Positions 14,073 to 17,485 of a stretch of DNA of 17,485 bases are shown piece after piece. The first letter of the stretch is position 1, and each line of letters opens with the position of its first letter. The DNA comes from Acidobacteriota bacterium. Its GTDB lineage: Bacteria; Acidobacteriota; Thermoanaerobaculia; Multivoradales; JAHEKO01. The stretch lies in contig JAHEKO010000025.1 in the NCBI GenBank assembly GCA_024638355.1, forward strand, positions 1 through 17,485, read 5' to 3'. The notes below the pieces were generated by a model. That model was not told where the DNA came from, made no database searches, and was given only the letters and a program-made list of their open reading frames with translations. The translations under genes were made by a program, and so were the position numbers.

Positions 14073-15106
14073 CCGGAGCGCTACCGCCGCGGTTCGCCTC
14101 CCTCGAGGGCAGGCGGTTGCTGGTAACCGGCGCCGCCGGGTTCATCGGCGGCGCTCTCTTCGAACGCCTGGCCGGCTACGGGCTGGACGTGATCGGCACG
14201 GTCCTCGAGCCGGCCGAGGCCCAGTCGCTGCGCGCTCGCGGCCTGCGGTCGGAGGTCTTGGACCTCGCCGACGGCGGCCCCTGGGACGGTCTGCTCGACG
14301 GCGTCGACATCGTGTTCAACGTCGCCGCCTGCTTCCAGGAGACCGAGCTCGGAGAGGCGGCCTACGATCGGGTCAACAACCGGGGCGCTCTCCAGCTCGC
14401 CGAGACGGCCGCCCGCTCGGGCGTCGATCGCTTCGTCCAGTGCTCGACCGTCGGCGTCCACGGCAACGTCAAGGTGATTCCCGCGACCGAGGAGACGCCG
14501 TTCAACCCGATGGACCTCTACCATCGGACCAAGTTGGCGGGCGAGCTGTCGATTCTCGAGTTCGGACAGACGCTCGAGCCCGACGAGATGGTGGTGACGG
14601 TGAACCGGCCGGCGATGGTCTACGGACCCGGCGACCTGCGCATGTTGAAGCTCTTCAAGAGCATCCTGGACGGAAGCTTCCGGATGATCGGCTCCGGCGA
14701 GGTGCTGGCCCACCTCGGCTACATAGAGGACCAGACCGACTCGTTCCTGCTGAGTGCGACGGCGCCTCGCGAGCAGGTGCACCTCGAGGCCTTCAACATC
14801 GCCTCGGCGGAGCCGCTGACCCTCAACCAGTTCGCCGGCCTGATCGCCGAAAAGGGGGGCGTTCGGCTATCCCGGCTGCACATTCCGGTAGCGCCGGTCT
14901 GGGTCGCCGGCGCGCTCTGCGAACTGCTGTGGAAACCGCTCGGAAAGCGACCTCCGCTCTTCCGGCGCCGCGTCGGGTTCTTTACCCACAACCGCGCTTT
15001 CGACCTCACCAAGGCACGCGAGAAGCTCGGCTACGAGTCGAGCTGGCCTCACGACCGGGGGATCGAAGCGACCATCCGCTGGTACCGGCAACAGGACCTT
15101 GTCTAG
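14069..15106 (+). CDS. NAD(P)-dependent epimerase/dehydratase (extended SDR)
   Basis: This 345-residue protein is a member of the extended short-chain dehydrogenase superfamily. The cofactor loop is VTGAAGFIGG (residues 19-28, TGxxGxxG). The catalytic set is seen as CSTVGVHG (S126/T127) and Y151-x3-K155 in YHRTK. The C-terminal half holds substrate-side motifs: NRPAMVYGPGD and LGYIED, then a tail phrase AFDLTKAREKLGY common in nucleotide-sugar and sterol-like SDR enzymes. It is likely to epimerise, reduce or dehydrate a nucleotide sugar for the neighbouring glycosyltransferases, although related family members act on 3-beta-hydroxysteroid-like substrates. The ATG overlaps the methyltransferase stop. 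An open frame back to 13556 is only the shadow of the methyltransferase gene. Its own stop overlaps the TTG start of the next gene by 8 bp. Confidence 0.88.
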   Translation: MTGALPPRFASLEGRRLLVTGAAGFIGGALFERLAGYGLDVIGTVLEPAEAQSLRARGLRSEVLDLADGGPWDGLLDGVDIVFNVAACFQETELGEAAYDRVNNRGALQLAETAARSGVDRFVQCSTVGVHGNVKVIPATEETPFNPMDLYHRTKLAGELSILEFGQTLEPDEMVVTVNRPAMVYGPGDLRMLKLFKSILDGSFRMIGSGEVLAHLGYIEDQTDSFLLSATAPREQVHLEAFNIASAEPLTLNQFAGLIAEKGGVRLSRLHIPVAPVWVAGALCELLWKPLGKRPPLFRRRVGFFTHNRAFDLTKAREKLGYESSWPHDRGIEATIRWYRQQDLV

Positions 15107-16316
15107 TCCAACCGGCGGCGACGACACCGCCCGACCCGGACCGCGCCTGCTGCTCGTGGCGCCGCAGCCCTTCTTCGAAGCGCGGGGCACGCCGATCAAC
15201 GTGCTGCACCTGTGCCGGGCGCTCACGGGCGCCGGCTACCGGGTCGATCTCGCCACCTATCCGGTGGGCCAGCCTGTCGAGATGGAGGGGCTCGAGATTC
15301 ACCGCTGTCTGCGGCCGCCCGGCATCCGCTCGGTGCCGATCGGCTTCTCGAAGCGCAAGCTGGTGCTCGACTTCTTCCTCTTCTGGACTCTTCTCCGCCT
15401 GCTGCTCAGCCGGCGCTACGAGATGGTTCACGCGATCGAGGAATCGGTCTTCATGGCACTGCCGGCCACGCTGCTGGGTAAGAGGTTGATCTACGATCTC
15501 GATTCCATCATCAGCGACCAACTCCACTACACGGGGGTCGTGCGCAGCCGGTTGCTGCTGACGGCCATACGGCGACTCGAGCGGCTCGCCTTGCGGCGCT
15601 CGACCGCGGCGGTGACCGTCTGTCGCTCCCTCACCGAGGCGGCACACACGCTCGACCCGGATGTCCGCGTCTTCCAGATCGAGGACGCGCCGCTGGAGGA
15701 CTCGCTGCGGCCGCCAGAGCCCTCACGCGTCGAGGCTCTGAGGTCGGAATTCGGCCTCCACGGCACGCGATCCATCGTCTACACCGGCAACCTCGAGTCG
15801 TATCAGGGCCTGGACCTGTTGCTGGCAGCCGCGCCCCGGGTCGCGGAGCGGGCTCCCGATGCGCGCTTCCTCATCGTCGGCGGCGGCGGCGAGCGGCTCG
15901 CAGCGCTGCGTCGGCAGCTCGCCGAGGACGGACTCGACCAGTGGGTGGTCGCGGTCGGGCAGCGCCCCTCGGACGAGATGCCCGAATGGATGGCGCTGGC
16001 GAACGCCCTCGTCTCGCCCCGCTCCGAGGGCGAGAACACTCCTCTCAAGATCTACACCTACATGCATTCGGGCCGCCCGATCGTGGCGACCGACAGGCTC
16101 ACGCACACCCAGGTGCTCGACCCCGGCAGCGCCTTCCTCGCCGAGCCGTCCGCCGAGGCGATGGCGGCCGCCCTGCTCGAGGCTCTCGAGGAGCCCGAGA
16201 ATGCGGCTCTTCGGGCCGCAGCGGCGCGTAGGATCGCCAACGAGCAGTACAGTTGGCCGACCTTCCGGCGCAAGGTCCTCGACGCCTATCGTGAACTCCT
16301 GGGCACGAGCCGCTGA
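15099..16316 (+). CDS. GT4-family glycosyltransferase (TTG start)
   Basis: The 405-residue GT-B enzyme has its first strand and glycine loop in RLLLVAPQPFFEARGTPINV (16-35). IYDLDSIISDQLHYTG (131-146) belongs to the N-terminal domain. VYTGNLESYQG (227-237) and FLIVGGGGERL (257-267) lie in the donor domain. The terminal signature is PRSEGENTPLKIYTYMHSGRP (from about 307); E310 and E312 are present, but residue 320 is Thr where many GT4 members have Glu. The only start that keeps strand 1 intact is TTG at 15099, overlapping the upstream stop by 8 bp, with a weak AGGA just before it; this indicates translational coupling. It probably acts in the same pathway as the methyltransferase and SDR enzyme. 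The sugar is not determined. Confidence 0.88.
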   Translation: MSSPTGGDDTARPGPRLLLVAPQPFFEARGTPINVLHLCRALTGAGYRVDLATYPVGQPVEMEGLEIHRCLRPPGIRSVPIGFSKRKLVLDFFLFWTLLRLLLSRRYEMVHAIEESVFMALPATLLGKRLIYDLDSIISDQLHYTGVVRSRLLLTAIRRLERLALRRSTAAVTVCRSLTEAAHTLDPDVRVFQIEDAPLEDSLRPPEPSRVEALRSEFGLHGTRSIVYTGNLESYQGLDLLLAAAPRVAERAPDARFLIVGGGGERLAALRRQLAEDGLDQWVVAVGQRPSDEMPEWMALANALVSPRSEGENTPLKIYTYMHSGRPIVATDRLTHTQVLDPGSAFLAEPSAEAMAAALLEALEEPENAALRAAAARRIANEQYSWPTFRRKVLDAYRELLGTSR

Positions 16317-16324
16317 CGTTCGAC

Positions 16325-16333
16325 TGCTACACT
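16325..16333 (+). promoter_or_regulatory. Extended -10 element TGCTACACT
   Basis: TG-C-TACACT ends 8 nt before the ATG at 16342, within a 25 bp intergenic gap. The predicted start site is 0-2 nt from the ATG, so a leaderless transcript is likely. No -35 hexamer lies at 17 nt spacing. Confidence 0.5.
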
Positions 16334-16341
16334 TTTCGGCG

Positions 16342-17485
16342 ATGAGCGGCGGTCGCGCGACCACGGCCGTGCTGGTTTCCATCCTGCTGGGAGCCGCCCT
16401 CCTCCGCTTCCTGGGACTCGACAACGGCCTGCCGCACGTCGTGGGAGTGGACGAGGGCTTCGAGGTGCATCGGGCCCTCCGGCTCGGCGCCGGAGAGTTC
16501 GACCTCCAACGCGACGCCAAGGGAGGCTTCTTCTACCTCCTGTTCCTCGGGTACGGGATCTACTTCGTCGGCCTTTTCCTGCTCGGACGGGTCGACTCGC
16601 CCACCGAGTTCGCCCAGAGCTTCGTCGCCGACCTGACGCCGTTTTTCATGATCGGCCGGGTTACCCATGCCTTGATCTCCGTTCTCGCCGTCTACTGGAC
16701 CTACCGCATCGGCAGACGGATGTACGGCGAGCGCGCCGGCCTCTTCGGCGCCGCGGTGGTCGCCGTCTCTCTGCTCCAGGTGGCGCAGTCGCACTACGTC
16801 GGCGTCGACCTGCCGATGGTTCTCCTCGTGCTGGTGACCCTCGAGCTGGCTCACGGCTGGTCCGACGCGCGATATCCGGCGCGCCCGGCTCTGCTGGGAG
16901 TGGTCTTCGGCTTCACCGTGATGCACAAGATCATCGGTATCGCCGTTCTCGTGCCGATCGCGCTGGCCAACTGGCTCCGGCATCGGCGGCACTCGCTCGT
17001 ACGACGCCTGTTCGCCCGTGAGCTCCTCCTCGCCTACGTCGTCGCGGCGCTCGTGTTCATGATCGGCAACCCCGCTTTCGTCCTCCATCTGGGCACCTTC
17101 TTCGACGATGCGCTGGAGGCCTTGACCGGAGCTCCCGCGGCCGGGGGAGCTACCCTCGAAGCACCGAACCTCTGGCTCTACTACTTCGAGGTGCTGAGCG
17201 ACGATCTCGGCTTCGCCCTCCTCGTCTTCGCCCTCGCGGGCGGCGCGCTCGCCGCCGTTCGGCGACGACCCGCGGACCTCCTGCTGCTCGTCACCGCGGG
17301 CGCGTTCTATCTTTTGATCGCGGGGGCGCGGACCACGCAGTTCTACTTTCCGAGGTACGCCCTCCCGCTGATTCCGCCGCTCGGCCTCCTGGCCGGCAGA
17401 CTGCTCGACCGCGTCGTCGGACAGCTGCCGATGGGCGAGCGCTGGCGCGGCTGGGCGACGGCCGGCATCGCGATCGTGCTCTTGC
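16342..17485 (+). CDS. GT-C membrane glycosyltransferase, N-terminal part (3' end outside window)
   Basis: An ATG at 16342 opens a frame that runs without a stop to the window edge (381 codons). The product starts with a membrane helix (about residues 8-25). A first outer loop then carries GVDEGFEVHRAL, whose DE pair (about 40-41) is where PMT_2/GT39-type enzymes keep their catalytic acid. Many further hydrophobic segments follow, with short basic loops such as YRIGRRMYGERAG and NWLRHRRHSLVRRL on the predicted cytoplasmic side. A late phrase FYFPRYALPLIPPLGLLAG is typical of the same superfamily. It is predicted to transfer a sugar from a polyprenyl-phosphate donor on the periplasmic face. 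It follows the GT4 gene by 25 bp but has its own -10 element. It differs clearly from the GT-C at 9181-10569 and is not a duplicate of it. Confidence 0.85.
   Translation, partial: MSGGRATTAVLVSILLGAALLRFLGLDNGLPHVVGVDEGFEVHRALRLGAGEFDLQRDAKGGFFYLLFLGYGIYFVGLFLLGRVDSPTEFAQSFVADLTPFFMIGRVTHALISVLAVYWTYRIGRRMYGERAGLFGAAVVAVSLLQVAQSHYVGVDLPMVLLVLVTLELAHGWSDARYPARPALLGVVFGFTVMHKIIGIAVLVPIALANWLRHRRHSLVRRLFARELLLAYVVAALVFMIGNPAFVLHLGTFFDDALEALTGAPAAGGATLEAPNLWLYYFEVLSDDLGFALLVFALAGGALAAVRRRPADLLLLVTAGAFYLLIAGARTTQFYFPRYALPLIPPLGLLAGRLLDRVVGQLPMGERWRGWATAGIAIVLL

Noticed and set aside
16327..17088. 253-codon leftward open frame at the right edge
   Set aside because: It is antisense to a polytopic membrane protein with clear hydrophobic periodicity and rich in Asp/Glu/His/Gln as expected of an antisense reading.
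1..17485. CRISPR arrays, tRNA/rRNA genes, insertion sequences, toxin-antitoxin or phage-defence modules
   Set aside because: No spaced direct repeats, cloverleaf-like segments, transposase motifs or defence-type domains were recognised on either strand by reading; a covariance-model and repeat search would be needed to exclude small RNAs.

Overview
The window is compact, very GC-rich bacterial DNA with almost no intergenic space; every base range longer than 300 bp is coding. It carries twelve protein genes, two of them cut by the window edges. No RNA gene, insertion sequence, CRISPR array or attachment site was seen. Gene content (an HzsA-like haem protein with a beta-propeller, a PcRGLX/YetA-like protein, many GT4 glycosyltransferases, -10 elements directly at start codons) would suit an uncultivated Acidobacteriota (for example a Thermoanaerobaculia-type lineage) or a similar GC-rich soil or aquatic group. 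That placement is inference and weak; nothing here is a phylogenetic marker.

Layout. (1) Positions 3-794 (+) hold the C-terminal end of a secreted LamG-like protein. (2) Positions 807-6849 (-) hold a leftward set of four genes: a GT-B glycosyltransferase (6849-5704), a GT4 glycosyltransferase (5698-4541), a hexapeptide-repeat acyltransferase (4541-3891, start overlapping the preceding stop) and, after a 24 bp gap with its own -10-like element, a large membrane-anchored HzsA-like protein with two CXXCH haem sites (3866-807). (3) A 62 bp divergent promoter region (6850-6911) separates this from two overlapping rightward GT4 genes (6912-8099, 8090-9259). (4) A leftward membrane GT-C glycosyltransferase (10569-9181) overlaps the last of these tail to tail by 79 bp. 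It is divergent from (5) a rightward 865-residue PcRGLX/YetA-like protein with a C-terminal membrane anchor (10700-13297). (6) A methyltransferase, an NAD-dependent epimerase/dehydratase and a GT4 glycosyltransferase form a tightly overlapping rightward operon (13395-16316), followed after 25 bp by a second GT-C glycosyltransferase that runs off the window (16342 onward).

Together this reads as a surface glycan or glycolipid assembly locus. Cytoplasmic GT-B enzymes would build a lipid-linked oligosaccharide, the SDR enzyme, methyltransferase and acyltransferase would supply modified sugars or decorations, and the two GT-C enzymes would add sugars from polyprenyl-phosphate donors on the outer face of the membrane. 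No flippase, polymerase or ligase is visible, so the locus probably continues beyond the window or relies on genes elsewhere. The two least expected members are the HzsA-like di-haem protein and the tail-anchored lyase-like protein. A recurrent feature is a TAnnnT -10 element placed 6-12 nt before several start codons, which suggests leaderless or near-leaderless mRNAs.
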